Shown: positions 49,701 through 54,959, counted from the stretch's first letter. The stretch is DNA of 64,000 nt from Ottelia alismoides (GCA_037367405.1 JAZKJV010008271.1:62001-126000), one strand, 5' to 3'. Program-made: numbers and translations. The notes: generated by a model not told the origin, from the letters alone.

Positions 49701-52337
49701 TGCTTAAGCATGTGGAGTGGTTACATTAGGTGGGAAACATAAGAGCACAAATTCTCTTGCTCGAACGTGTGTTTTCTCTTTCTAATGGTGGTTGTCTAGT
49801 TTTGCTAAAGGTGGTTCTCTTAACTATAGGTATTTTCTTTACCTCCATTAATGTGTTGATGGTTGGAAAGCATCATCTCTTTGAGGTTGTGATCAATATA
49901 TTCTCATGGGCTACCTCATGAAGGAAGTCACATGGTGTTATGTTGGTAAATTGGGTGTCTGTCATGCAGTCCATGAATGAAAGGAGTCTTGGTTTTTTTA
50001 GGCTGAAAAAGATAAACAAAATCTTGATGAAGTGGGTGTCTAGAGTCTAGACTTTGGGGGAATGATGATGGTTTACTTTGCAAGTTAGTGCACAACTTTT
50101 ACGGGATCTCTTTGCATCTTTTGGCATTGCTCAACTCTAACACTTCTCTTGCTTCCTTTTGGAAGGGTGTTTGGTTGATGCTCCTTGATATGTCTACTAG
50201 TATGCAATGTTGTAAAAGTCACCCGACTGGTCCGACTATTAGGTCCGACTAGTCTAGTCAGTGGGGTGGCCGACCGAATACCGACTAATTCCGATTAGGA
50301 CACTAGTCGACCAATTTTTGCTTAGAGATACCATATTTTGTTATTTTCCATAAGCAAACTTATTACACTATGCTTAATGTTTTATTTAGATTCAATTACT
50401 TCTTTTATTTTATTATGATAGTATAAAAATATACAAAACCTATGCAAATATATGTATAAAAATGAGTTATATGTTTAAAATAATCATAAAATTCAAAGTC
50501 AATTAAAGTCCGACTAAATCCGATTAGTCGCCCGACTGCCAATTAATCCTTAGTCAGTGACCCGACCGACCGAGTACCGACTACCGACTTTTGCAACCTT
50601 GCTAGTATGTGGCCAATGTTAGGTGAGGATGGTTCTTTCAACTTATGGGTTGATGTCTAGTGTCATAATGGAACCTTGTGTGAGCACTTCCGAAAACTCT
50701 TTGCTTTGGAGGTTGATGAACTTCAGCATTTTGGAGGCTTTGACTTCTAGCATTGTGTTCGATCCTGATAATTTGCATCAGGATTGCTGCCTAATATGGA
50801 GCTCTAAGCATCGTTGAGGGTGAAAGTATTATTTTATTTTGACTTTGGAGGCATGGTCAGGTTATGATGAAGCCACACCAGGAAAAGATATCACATGCAT
50901 GATGTATGATGATAACCATAAAGATATCAAACACATGTTCTTTACACGTGATCAGATGATTATATGTTTGGAGGGAGGCATTCATAGGGTGGTTTGACTC
51001 CATGTTTGGGGAATTTTTGGGCTTCTCTTGATATTGCTAAGTTCAAACCTCGGTATGGGAGCTGAATAAGCCTCTTTCTTATGTGCAGATGCTTTGTCTA
51101 GTTCTATTGGGTTGCTTTTTGCCATAAAAGGATTTTATGTGGAAAACATTGTCAACCAAGCCGTGACACTTTTCGATTGTTGGATATGTGAAGCTCTTGC
51201 ACAAGTCTGTTTCACACCCTCTTTCATCAAAAAAAAACTATGCATGCATAAATCATAATTTCTTTAAAAATTTTCCTTAATCCACCATTTCACCTCGATA
51301 CAGACACAACAGATCAAGGCCCATGCTCAGGAATTCTAGTCCAAGGCTTTACCCTCAGGCTGCTTACACCACCAAGAATGACTCAAGGCTTGATCTTTGC
51401 ATTTTAGAGAGAAAAAATATTTAGACTTTAAAATCACTCAAGCAGCACCTTTCACATTACCACAGCTCCAATCACATGAAATAAGCCACGTAACTGGAAT
51501 CCAACAATCAACATATCTGAGAAGTTGATATTCAGCAAAGTGTTGGGTAGATGATCCCTTGGAGTGAGATTTTTAGGTATATAGTTTGTTGGAGTCAGTT
51601 GAAGGCAGTTGTGAGATGCCATACAACTATAAACAATAGAGGGATGTGATGTATGGGACCATGACTGACTTCCGATCCCTTGTTTCTCCTATTATGTCTC
51701 TCTTCTCTGCAAGTCGCAATTCCCTTCTCTAATTCTCATACGACCCAATCTCCCTCATGTTGTTTCTCTATGTTTGATATATCGCTCAGAGATTCCTTTA
51801 GCTGCTAAAATCTGCAGTTGGTCCTTATCCCTGATCCGATACGGTGCATAGAAAATTGCTCGGCGCATCGTCTGACCGACCTCGTGTGCACCATTATCTT
51901 CTCAATTCGCATTCGAATTAAGCCACATAAATCAACATAAAATATCAAACGTGAACCGGACAGCGAACTTCAACAACAAATAATCACGACATTTTTTTGC
52001 GGGGGAACAATAACGACGAGCACGGCATCCCCTCCACATGATCAACATCTCAATCATGATCAAGTCCGGACTCCGGTGGAACAAAATTAAGCATCATAAA
52101 TTCAGACCAACCATCGAGAGAAACTAAAAGTCGAGCTTTAGCAAAGAACTGACGATCGGAAGGGCATTGCTACTACCGAGTGGTAACCAGATAGGCGAGC
52201 GGGGACTCCGCGTTCCGATCCGTGCTGCTGCTCCTCGTACTCCTCGTCCTCTTCTTCTTCCTCCTCCGATTGCTCGCCAAAGAGGTTCTGCATCATCTGG
52301 TTTCTAGTCTCCTCCTCGAACTCCCTCTCCCCCGCCA

Positions 52338-52338
<1 letters not shown>
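10653..52338 (-). CDS. LEO1: LEO1/VIP4 homologue, PAF1 complex subunit (11 exons)
   Basis: This gene encodes a nuclear subunit of the PAF1 complex, which rides with RNA polymerase II and supports histone modification and elongation; the Arabidopsis homologue VIP4 controls flowering through FLC. The spliced model is 651 codons, close to the roughly 625 of VIP4 as I recall it. Residues 1-54 carry [18 protein letters not shown]; 55-288 are acidic and low-complexity; about 268-440 form the conserved Leo1 domain ([67 protein letters not shown]); 528-651 are acidic/serine-rich, ending NVVFDSDEE. All 11 exons are multiples of three with GT donors and AG acceptors, so all introns are phase 0. Introns 1, 2 and 10 are filled with transposons. 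No stop or frameshift breaks the model. Exact splice sites are inferred; the exon 2 donor is the least certain. Confidence 0.93.
11681..12083. repeat. 219-bp-period tandem duplication in LEO1 intron 10
   Basis: A segment of about 184 bp (11681-11864) is repeated at 11900-12083 with a period of 219 bases and only a handful of substitutions. The repeat begins AGTGCACCGAGAAGA and ends GGGAGAGACC. A plus-strand frame of 189 codons runs through both copies but shows no known domain. The repeat adjoins the truncated end of a LINE fragment. Confidence 0.8.
12090..14070 (-). mobile_element. L1-type LINE 5' fragment (endonuclease) in LEO1 intron 10
   Basis: The frame at 13111-12611 is an apurinic-type LINE endonuclease: [17 protein letters not shown] at its start, [17 protein letters not shown] and [13 protein letters not shown]. 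After a stop, degraded ORF2 continues at 12429-12166 with [14 protein letters not shown]. The stretch 13411-14070 upstream may be ORF1 but I see no knuckle in it. The copy lacks the reverse transcriptase half, unlike the usual 5'-truncated LINE insertion. Confidence 0.8.
13185..13410. mobile_element. hAT-like MITE, family C copy 1 (226 bp)
   Basis: A 226-bp element starting CAAGGCCTTAAAT and ending, read in reverse, CATGGCCTCAAAT. It is flanked by a perfect 8-bp direct repeat CTCGCAAC (13177-13184 and 13411-13418). Its body is built of short TTTCGGTCA/GAAATTTCG words. The copy at 27464-27689 has the same length and is nearly identical. It landed just upstream of the LINE endonuclease start codon. 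Confidence 0.92.
14826..15068 (-). CDS. LEO1: LEO1 exon 10 (residues 528-608)
   Basis: 81 codons of the acidic tail: [53 protein letters not shown], ending DSEYEEE. The acceptor taken is CTCAG|TCT; an open frame continues upstream but into intron. Donor GAG|GTAACA. Confidence 0.88.
15218..15313 (-). CDS. LEO1: LEO1 exon 9 (residues 496-527)
   Basis: 32 codons: [20 protein letters not shown] then [11 protein letters not shown]. Acceptor TTTTAG|GAT, donor CGG|GTAGTT. The neighbouring introns are 294 and 149 bp. Confidence 0.9.
15608..15739 (-). CDS. LEO1: LEO1 exon 8 (residues 452-495)
   Basis: 44 codons, basic and helical in character: [20 protein letters not shown], then [16 protein letters not shown]. 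Acceptor TTTCTAG|GCT, donor GAG|GTAAGT. Confidence 0.9.
16075..16152 (-). mobile_element. RTE LINE 3' tail in LEO1 intron 7
   Basis: A short stretch reads ACAACAACAAGGCCTTTTCC, then TAGGGTCGGCTACATGGATT and CTCCATCCAAATCTATTTT. It matches the 3' end of the RTE-type LINE at 3972 and is a 5'-truncated copy on the minus strand. Confidence 0.75.
16908..17087 (-). CDS. LEO1: LEO1 exon 7 (residues 392-451)
   Basis: 60 codons: [40 protein letters not shown], then [17 protein letters not shown], which closes the Leo1 domain. Acceptor GATACAG|GGG, donor AGA|GTAAGC. The intron before it is only 130 bp. Confidence 0.92.
17218..17349 (-). CDS. LEO1: LEO1 exon 6 (residues 348-391)
   Basis: 44 codons containing [20 protein letters not shown], the best-conserved block of the family, and ending [10 protein letters not shown]. 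Acceptor TTTGAAG|TAT, donor AAG|GTTGTT. Confidence 0.92.
17646..17822 (-). CDS. LEO1: LEO1 exon 5 (residues 289-347)
   Basis: 59 codons of the Leo1 domain core: [55 protein letters not shown]. Acceptor TTTTCAG|ATG, donor TCT|GTAAGC. The ATG at its start is internal to the protein, not an initiation codon. Confidence 0.92.
17823..18816 (-). other. LEO1 intron 4 (994 bp)
   Basis: The intron lies between exons 4 and 5. I see no coding frame, transposon end or repeat that I recognise. It is AT-rich with several short A or T runs. Confidence 0.7.
18817..18999 (-). CDS. LEO1: LEO1 exon 4 (residues 228-288)
   Basis: 61 codons: [20 protein letters not shown], then [20 protein letters not shown]. 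The second part is the start of the conserved Leo1 domain. Acceptor TTATTAG|AGA, donor AAG|GTAGTT. Confidence 0.9.
19293..19436 (-). CDS. LEO1: LEO1 exon 3 (residues 180-227)
   Basis: 48 codons starting [16 protein letters not shown] and ending [15 protein letters not shown] then NEVEQDET. The acceptor is AAGTAG|GCC and the donor ACT|GTGAGT. The VFGDSDED patch is typical of plant LEO1 proteins. Confidence 0.88.
19437..20760. other. 5' part of LEO1 intron 2, no recognisable element
   Basis: The open frames, including one of 102 codons on the minus strand at 20448-20756 (Ser/Pro/Phe rich), show no domain I know. They lie on low-complexity AG/CT-rich sequence. I take this as old intronic sequence. 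Confidence 0.5.
20761..21196. mobile_element. Possible family D hAT-like element, decayed
   Basis: The left end TAGGGATGCAATACC matches the terminal repeat of the hAT element at 7852, and the body is likewise AT-rich with GAATATGAA/AATTCG words. The right end is unclear: ATTCCCA near 21195 is a weak partner, and the flanks (GCAACTTC against CCAACTTT) agree at only six of eight positions. Confidence 0.45.
21654..21966 (+). repeat. 5' LTR of the 2.8-kb element
   Basis: Starts TGTTGGAGTATATG, ends GTAGTTTCTAACA. It includes a TATATAAGAAGCC stretch suitable as a core promoter about 130 bp in. Confidence 0.8.
24116..24422 (+). repeat. 3' LTR of the 2.8-kb element
   Basis: Begins TGTATGTG straight after the purine tract and ends TTTCTAACA. 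It differs from the 5' LTR by scattered substitutions and small indels, so the insertion is not recent. Confidence 0.8.
24423..24549. repeat. Copy of the sequence flanking the LTR element
   Basis: The stretch CAGGCATGGACC to TATTGAGCTAAGATAAC, ending near 24547, repeats the sequence just left of the LTR element (about 21570-21653) with few changes. So the element lies between two copies of an 85-bp segment rather than between simple 5-bp duplications. Confidence 0.65.
24550..25682. other. No recognisable gene within intron 2
   Basis: A minus-strand frame of 90 codons at 25431-25159 and others are too short and lack known motifs. The stretch may be a decayed retroelement but I cannot name it. 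Confidence 0.4.
25683..25746 (-). repeat. 3' LTR remnant of the Copia element
   Basis: Only about 60 bases remain. Read on the minus strand they begin TGTTGAGATATTTACTATC and match the start of the 5' LTR. A gap of about 14 bases and an abrupt end show that most of this LTR is gone. Confidence 0.75.
25818..27455 (-). pseudogene. Copia reverse transcriptase and RNase H remnant
   Basis: From 27190 downward the minus strand reads [36 protein letters not shown] with a frameshift, then the intact run 26910-26551 with [17 protein letters not shown] and the catalytic [14 protein letters not shown]. RNase H is at 26162-25818 with [20 protein letters not shown] and [12 protein letters not shown]. The pieces are in different frames, so no full-length enzyme can be made. 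Confidence 0.9.
27464..27689. mobile_element. hAT-like MITE, family C copy 2 (226 bp)
   Basis: Starts CAAGGCCTTAAAT, ends (reversed) CATGGCCTCAAAT, with a perfect 8-bp duplication CCTGTATG at 27456-27463 and 27690-27697. Same length as the copy at 13185. It splits the Copia frame between integrase and reverse transcriptase, so it is younger than the Copia insertion. Confidence 0.93.
27698..29126 (-). pseudogene. Copia integrase remnant
   Basis: The zinc-binding head is at about 29050-28950 ([19 protein letters not shown] then CEACQLGKH, an HHCC pattern), followed by the catalytic core beginning [10 protein letters not shown] and [19 protein letters not shown] tail interrupts the core at 28712-28565. 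The C-terminal part (28287-27703) has [20 protein letters not shown] and [18 protein letters not shown] and then a proline-rich tract. Stops and the two insertions inactivate it. Confidence 0.9.
28565..28712 (+). mobile_element. 5'-truncated L1 LINE tail (148 bp) with 18-bp target duplication
   Basis: The insert ends in an A-rich tail (CAAAAAAATAATAAT) after CTTGTACTCTTTTCTTTTCC, CAATTAATATATT and CTACCCCCTCTTTTGGTCTT, which has the style of a plant L1 3' end. It is flanked by a perfect 18-bp duplication AATAATAAAAGATTTAAT at 28547-28564 and 28713-28730. It interrupts Copia integrase: the target codons read IKSFII, and the protein resumes cleanly as [17 protein letters not shown]. Confidence 0.88.
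28856..29629 (-). pseudogene. Copia protease region
   Basis: A 257-codon frame with the aspartic protease site [20 protein letters not shown], the flap-like [19 protein letters not shown] and [20 protein letters not shown], typical of Copia proteases. The end of the frame drifts out of phase with the integrase head, which lies in another frame at 29126. Confidence 0.88.
29656..30369 (-). pseudogene. Copia gag remnant
   Basis: Two frames: 30369-30148 ([19 protein letters not shown], then [19 protein letters not shown]) and 30141-29656 ([41 protein letters not shown]). These are the amino and middle parts of a UBN2-type Copia Gag. An in-frame stop at about 30145 separates them. No clean zinc knuckle is visible; [18 protein letters not shown] sits where one would be, in a shifted frame. 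Confidence 0.82.
30690..31511. mobile_element. hAT-like MITE, family B copy 2 (822 bp)
   Basis: Starts CAAGGTTTTAAAAAACATG; the other end read in reverse is CATTGTTTTTAAAAACGTG. The ends carry dense GAGGCG/CGCCTC words that can pair over about 100 bp; the centre is AT-rich. Flanks GTGGCCTG (30682-30689) and GCGACCTG (31512-31519) agree at six of eight positions, consistent with an old 8-bp duplication. It is inserted in the leader of the Copia element. No transposase. Confidence 0.85.
31811..31955 (-). repeat. 5' LTR of the Copia element (145 bp)
   Basis: On the minus strand it begins TGTTGAGATATTTACTATC and ends TTTTCCCACAACA. A TATATAAGAGAACCC box lies about 50 bases before the end. It is unusually short for an LTR. 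Confidence 0.85.
32220..33583 (-). mobile_element. Isolated L1-type LINE ORF1 with intact 447-codon frame
   Basis: One uninterrupted frame (33563-32220) has two zinc knuckles, [14 protein letters not shown] and [14 protein letters not shown] (both CX2CX4HX4C), then [35 protein letters not shown] and [20 protein letters not shown], a Gag-like nucleic-acid-binding region matching the ORF1 at 41-43.9 kb. No ORF2 follows. The block is bounded by TTAAAATTTC at 32220-32229 and again at 33620-33629, and the stop codon lies within that repeat. The N-terminal 100 bases contain shuffled repeats of CCTGACGAGGGCC and TTCGGAACCCATATGC. Confidence 0.85.
35102..35245 (-). repeat. 3' LTR of the deleted Copia
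   Basis: Minus-strand start TGTGGAAGTTTATTTTATG, end TTATTTTTCCCAACA. The C-to-T-type difference at its start (TGTGG against TGTAG in the partner) and a few others separate the two LTRs. Confidence 0.85.
35253..35969 (-). CDS. Copia RNase H fragment, open frame of 238 codons
   Basis: The end of a Copia pol polyprotein: [79 protein letters not shown] and [18 protein letters not shown]. The RNase H acidic residues in [15 protein letters not shown] and KCDNQAA are kept. It is open but has lost the rest of pol, so it is a remnant rather than a gene. Confidence 0.88.
   Translation of the reverse strand: MKMHDDDTEEVDRRRYRELVGRLLYVTIIRPDISFAVNKASQFMEQPRQVHMDAMHTIPRYLKSSPGARLLFRKEGTITISTCADADYAGCPHDRKSTSGFAIFVGESLVSWKSKKQTVVARSSAESEYRAMAQACAEVMWVRAVLTDLHIDVPLPMSLKCDNQAALFIANNPAFHDRTKHIEVDCHYMRDMIQKGFISTTHVSSEDQTPDILTKGLLRGPFQKCLSKMSMIDIYAPS
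36109..36251 (-). repeat. 5' LTR of the deleted Copia
   Basis: Minus-strand start TGTAGAAGTTTATTTTATG, end TTTTTCCCAACA, followed directly by the primer-binding site at 36108. Confidence 0.85.
37245..38582 (-). pseudogene. LINE ORF2, C-terminal part (zf-RVT)
   Basis: This 442-codon frame continues ORF2 after the stop at 38583. It begins at the thumb region ([40 protein letters not shown]) and ends in the plant LINE zinc-binding domain: [38 protein letters not shown], then [20 protein letters not shown]. No break is seen inside. Confidence 0.92.
38583..40043 (-). pseudogene. LINE ORF2, reverse transcriptase part
   Basis: A 467-codon open stretch holds the palm motifs: [38 protein letters not shown] and the catalytic [15 protein letters not shown] at about 38740. 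[19 protein letters not shown] and [19 protein letters not shown] are further family blocks. In-frame TAG codons at 38640-38642 and 38583-38585 cut it from the C-terminal part without any frame change. Confidence 0.93.
40101..40787 (-). pseudogene. LINE ORF2, endonuclease part
   Basis: ORF2 starts [18 protein letters not shown]. The exonuclease-endonuclease fold is marked by [45 protein letters not shown] and DHSPLL, which hold the catalytic acidic and histidine residues. A TAG at 40101-40103 ends the frame right after DHSPLL, and the same frame then runs on into reverse transcriptase. Confidence 0.93.
40889..41847 (-). pseudogene. LINE ORF1, 3' part
   Basis: Two frames make up the end of ORF1. 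41846-41412 starts [18 protein letters not shown], the same block as [16 protein letters not shown] in the ORF1 at 32.2 kb. 41313-40889 has [20 protein letters not shown] and ends [13 protein letters not shown] stop at 41412 and a 21-bp duplication (ACTCCTGATAAGGAAGATGTT at about 41141 and 41169) separate them. Confidence 0.78.
41848..42404 (+). repeat. Left LTR of the TRIM
   Basis: TGATGCA...TGCATCA, 557 bp, with a TATATAAAGGGATGAGG core-promoter-like stretch at about 42090 and a following CT-rich run (TCTCTCTCTCCTCTCCCC). Confidence 0.93.
42608..43167 (+). repeat. Right LTR of the TRIM
   Basis: 560 bp, nearly identical to the left LTR apart from a few substitutions and small indels in the CT-rich part. 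Confidence 0.93.
43168..43874 (-). pseudogene. LINE ORF1, 5' part
   Basis: The start frame (43874-) holds the first zinc knuckle [14 protein letters not shown]; the second, [14 protein letters not shown], is in the neighbouring frame, so a one-base slip lies between them in the C-run near 43642-43655. The region then continues as [20 protein letters not shown] and [16 protein letters not shown] until the TRIM interrupts it. Confidence 0.85.
43896..45266. other. Intron 2 sequence next to LEO1 exon 2, no element recognised
   Basis: AT-rich sequence without a frame of note or a transposon end I can name. It probably represents original intron. Confidence 0.5.
45267..45641 (-). CDS. LEO1: LEO1 exon 2 (residues 55-179)
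   Basis: An acidic, repetitive exon of 125 codons: [19 protein letters not shown], then [19 protein letters not shown] and [18 protein letters not shown]. The acceptor is CTTCAG|GAAGAA. The donor chosen is TTG|GTAACT at 45267/45266; an alternative GT five bases earlier would break the frame with exon 3. It is separated from exon 1 by 6,535 bp and from exon 3 by 25,830 bp of transposon-rich intron. Confidence 0.85.
45752..45843. repeat. 46-bp tandem duplication in LEO1 intron 1
   Basis: Two adjacent copies of a unit with AATGCAGAACATGT, CTCATTAGTATTTAT and AGGTATAAAGC, differing at a few positions. Confidence 0.75.
45865..45911 (-). mobile_element. RTE LINE 3' tail
   Basis: ACAACAACAACAACAAAGCC followed by CACAACTAAGTAGGGTACGCT, a very short 5'-truncated copy of the RTE family at 3972. 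Confidence 0.7.
46042..46106 (-). mobile_element. RTE LINE 3' tail
   Basis: GAGCCTTTTTTCCCCCACAT, TAAGTAGGGTATGCTGCAT and CCTCCATTCAGATCT match the end region of the RTE family. The (TTG)n tail itself is missing. Confidence 0.6.
46150..48650 (-). mobile_element. Decayed L1-type LINE (endonuclease) in LEO1 intron 1
   Basis: Near 47310-47200 the minus strand gives a recognisable but broken ORF2 start ([15 protein letters not shown], then LQETKL-like sequence), followed downstream by [10 protein letters not shown]. The upstream half (47.4-48.6 kb) would be ORF1 but no knuckle can be read. Stops and shifts are frequent; boundaries are rough. Confidence 0.5.
46724..46993. mobile_element. MITE remnant with family B start and family C-like end
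   Basis: The left part begins CATGGTTTTAAAAATGCACC and has GAGGCG/GCCTCGAGG words like family B. The right part has TTTCGCTGAA, AATTTCAGCGAAATCCG and ends AAAATTGAGGTCATG, like the end of family C (TTTGAGGCCATG). The flanks do not form a clear 8-bp repeat. It may be a chimera of two neighbouring MITEs. Confidence 0.5.
48700..51240 (+). mobile_element. Decayed L1-type LINE, plus strand, in LEO1 intron 1
   Basis: Heavily mutated ORF2 sequence can be followed on the plus strand: [39 protein letters not shown] and KIVAD at 49010-49140 (reverse transcriptase), later a C-terminal part [13 protein letters not shown] near 50990, and an A-run tail TTTCATCAAAAAAAAAC at about 51225. A family A MITE splits it at 50205. 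Confidence 0.6.
50205..50601. mobile_element. hAT-like MITE, family A copy 2 (397 bp)
   Basis: Starts CAATGTTGTAAAAGTC; the other end reversed is CAAGGTTGCAAAAGTC. A perfect 8-bp duplication CTAGTATG flanks it (50197-50204 and 50602-50609). Its body is the reverse complement of the family A copy at 1833, with GTCGG/CGACT-rich ends and an AT-rich middle. Confidence 0.93.
51241..52176 (-). other. 5' end of LEO1 intron 1
   Basis: No transposon or gene recognised. Likely original intron sequence next to exon 1. Confidence 0.5.
52177..52338 (-). CDS. LEO1: LEO1 exon 1 (residues 1-54)
   Basis: The ATG at 52338 opens [20 protein letters not shown] followed by a run of Glu and Asp, the usual LEO1 amino end. 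An upstream in-frame extension would run through the (GA)n tract and is not credible. The donor chosen is TCG|GTAGTA at 52177/52176, which keeps phase 0; reading past it gives a stop within about 40 bases. Confidence 0.85.

Positions 52339-52340
<2 letters not shown>

Positions 52341-52384
<44 letters not shown>
52341..52384 (-). repeat. (GA)22 tract in the LEO1 5' leader
   Basis: On the gene strand 22 perfect GA dinucleotides end two bases before the ATG (GAGAGCG then ATGG). Such tracts in plant leaders bind BBR/BPC GAGA factors and vary in length between individuals. Its closeness to the start codon means length changes alter the leader directly. Confidence 0.95.
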
Positions 52385-52386
<2 letters not shown>

Positions 52387-52490
52387 GTGTGGAGGAGCGC
52401 AGACAAAGAAGCAAACCCTCGATATGACCGCGGTAATTTCTGATCGAGGAATTCGCACAAAACTCAAACCCCCCTCTTCGTTTCTTTTCC

Positions 52491-52499
52491 TTTTGGGCC
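52491..52499 (-). promoter_or_regulatory. GGCCCAAAA motif upstream of LEO1
   Basis: On the gene strand GGCCCAAAA lies about 155 bases before the start codon. It fits the UP1/site II-like consensus GGCCCAWWW common in promoters of plant growth and housekeeping genes. A functional role here is inferred; no clear TATA box can be assigned. Confidence 0.4.
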
Positions 52500-52872
52500 T
52501 TAGATATATGTGACGCATGGCATGAGAAGTCTATTTATGAAGTTGTTCTCTTGCTAGTGTTCCATCATATTTTGGATTAGTGTCTGTTGACTTAGGTTTA
52601 GGAGATTTTTCTAACATGTAACTTAATCCAAATGTGTATGTTTCATGGTATTCTCCACACAAGTAAATATTCTAGAAGCTTATACCTTATAATATAAATT
52701 TGGCATGTCTTTTTTTGTATATATGTGCATTATGATTCGTGGGTGGTATCGTATCTATGCTTCCATGTTAAATAGTTGTACTATCATCAGCATAAGATGA
52801 CATGTAACGATGTGCTTGTGAGCTATGGCATCTTTTTCGTGCAAGCGATGCTTGCCTTTATATTCGCAGGTC

Positions 52873-53125
52873 ATGTTCGTTTGGACAATAAGCATCGGAA
52901 TAAGGGGTCAACTCATCGCCCGAAGCGGTTCACAAAAGTATGGTTATTCCCATCCACATCTCAGCATTTCATCTTATTTCACCCTTATTCTAATCTTTAT
53001 TACACACTACCGACCCTTATTCCACATTATTTTCCTTATTTGTATCTTTCCTGCTGAACATAAAATAGACCATTATTCTCCTTATTCTCCATTTTTGTTC
53101 ATACTTATTCCCAAACCGAACGCTC
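52873..53125. mobile_element. Possible MITE upstream of LEO1
   Basis: The left end TGTTCGTTTGGACAATAAG and the right end read in reverse, CGTTCGGTTTGGGAATAAG, form an imperfect terminal inverted repeat around about 250 bp of TTATTCC-rich, non-coding sequence. The target duplication is not clear. Confidence 0.5.
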
Positions 53126-53703
53126 CCTTTATGCATAAGCATGGGTAACCCTAAAAACGTCATTTGATATATATTGATGTAGTTTGGGACTTCAAATGAT
53201 AAAAAATGTGTATCGTTTATATGTATTCATCGAATATATTATTTGGTATCGAATAAATCTCTTGAAAATCATTTTACTTAGTCTAATGATTATAAAAATG
53301 TGTAATATATAAAGAAATATAATTAATAACTCTAATATTATCCCAAATATGTTTATTTTTGTTTTTCCTATGTATACTTTTTTTTGTAAGGATTCTCTTA
53401 CAAATTCTTTGCACATTAAGTCGTCTTCATTTTTCTTTCAATTTTTGTCAAAATTCTATCAATTTCTCTTTGTTTTCCTCTCATCAATTAGTTTTTTTAT
53501 ACTCCTTAAGCTTGCATTTATTGTATATTGATCAATAATTGTAATATTTTTCACTTCGGTTATTATGATTAAAATAAATCGTAAACTTACATTTTTTAAG
53601 ATCGCATATAGTCCAACATCCATTGTAATTATTTGCATAACTCATGTTTCATAATTTACGATAAAACTATAATGTTTAACATTTTCTTTAGATATATACG
53701 CGT
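53126..53703. other. AT-rich, no gene recognised
   Basis: Short frames rich in Phe/Ile/Leu are expected from the AT-rich composition. Nothing else is seen. Confidence 0.5.
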
Positions 53704-53738
53704 ATGTGTTTGCATATAACATTGTTATTTTACCTTTT
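53704..53738 (+). repeat. 35-bp direct repeat, left of the Copia element
   Basis: Starts ATGTGTTTGCATATAACATT and ends TTTACCTTTT. It is identical to 59882-59916 on the other side of the Copia element. A normal LTR insertion would leave 4-6 bp. Confidence 0.9.
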
Positions 53739-54106
53739 TATTTGCTATCTTGAATATATTAACAAATATGAGGTGATCTATTGGAATAGAAGGCTATTAT
53801 TGCATCATTGTTGAATGTAGAAAATGCGTAGATACCCTTTAATTGTTTGTATGTTCCTTGATGGGTGGAATAACAAATTGTCAACCTACTATATTTAGGT
53901 AGGGTTATGATCCCCAAGGGAAGTGGGATGCGTCGGTTTTGTCATTCCCATCCGAGAAAATATAGGCGGTTACTCATCTCTCTCTTTTGAAAAACTATTG
54001 CCTGGAGGGGTTGTTTAACAACAATCCGCAACAATGAATTCAAGTAAGTTTTTCTTATTTCGGATTAATGATTTAACAAGAACAGTAAATGATTAAATAT
54101 CTAACA
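53739..54106 (+). repeat. 5' LTR, truncated at its start
   Basis: It corresponds to the 3' LTR from its TTTGCTATCTTGAATATATT onwards. The first part, including the TG end, is missing; the join to the flank shares only T residues. Confidence 0.9.
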
Positions 54107-54123
54107 AGTGGTATCAGAGCCAC
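54107..54123 (+). other. Primer-binding site of the Copia element
   Basis: AGTGGTATCAGAGCCACC follows the 5' LTR directly. TGGTATCAGAGC is complementary to the 3' end of initiator tRNA-Met, the usual primer in plant Copia elements. Confidence 0.9.
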
Positions 54124-54959
54124 CGTTTTTTTTGTTAAATCATTATTCAATGTTTTTTTACGGAGAAAGTTTCTCAACCTTTTAAGATCATTAAGAAATT
54201 GCAGTAGACATCCTTGCTTCCTCTATCAAGATGATTTTTTCTCTCCGGATACATATCTTGGTAATTTATGAATTTGGATTTACAGTGAAACAAAAATTGT
54301 TGTTCGTTAATAATGCTTCATAGATATTAGCATTTTTTAATCTTTTCCAAGTGATTAATCACTTGTAATTTGTCCCATTCATTTTAGAAATTGATTCCAG
54401 CATGCACACAATAACTACTTTCCGTTTCTTTTCCTTCTTAAAAATTGTGAGAACTTTGAACTTCTCATTCACGCACAACATGCATGCTATATAATTGTGG
54501 ATTGAATGCTTTTTTTGGTTGCCTTTTCTAGATTTGTATAGTTAATGTATGTGAGATCTGCTAAAGCAAGCAACATGTACATTATTTATAAACATAAGGC
54601 ATGCGTGATCTTTTCATAGCAATCAGACCAAAGAAAGATTTCTATCACTACATGTATATGTATTTTTTTACAATGATTAAATATCTATGATTAAACGGTT
54701 AATGTTGTAGATATAGGTTTATCCAAAGATAAATCTATTTTTCTAATTACAAAAAAATCATTAATATTTAAATCATTAATAAGAGTATCATTTGCAAATT
54801 GATACATATGTCCAAAGACATGCATTAATGTTGTGTTAGGCATTTTATGTTGGGAATTTCCCTCTTACTTTTTTTTACTTGTGTGTGAGCATTGATTAAG
54901 AGTTTTTTTTATTTATTATTGTGTAGTTAACTCCTCTACTTCAGCCATTTCTGCCAATG

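Noticed and set aside
48700..50160. Plus-strand frames as a possible host gene antisense to LEO1 intron 1
   Set aside because: The pieces line up with LINE reverse transcriptase order and end in an A-tail, so they are a decayed LINE.
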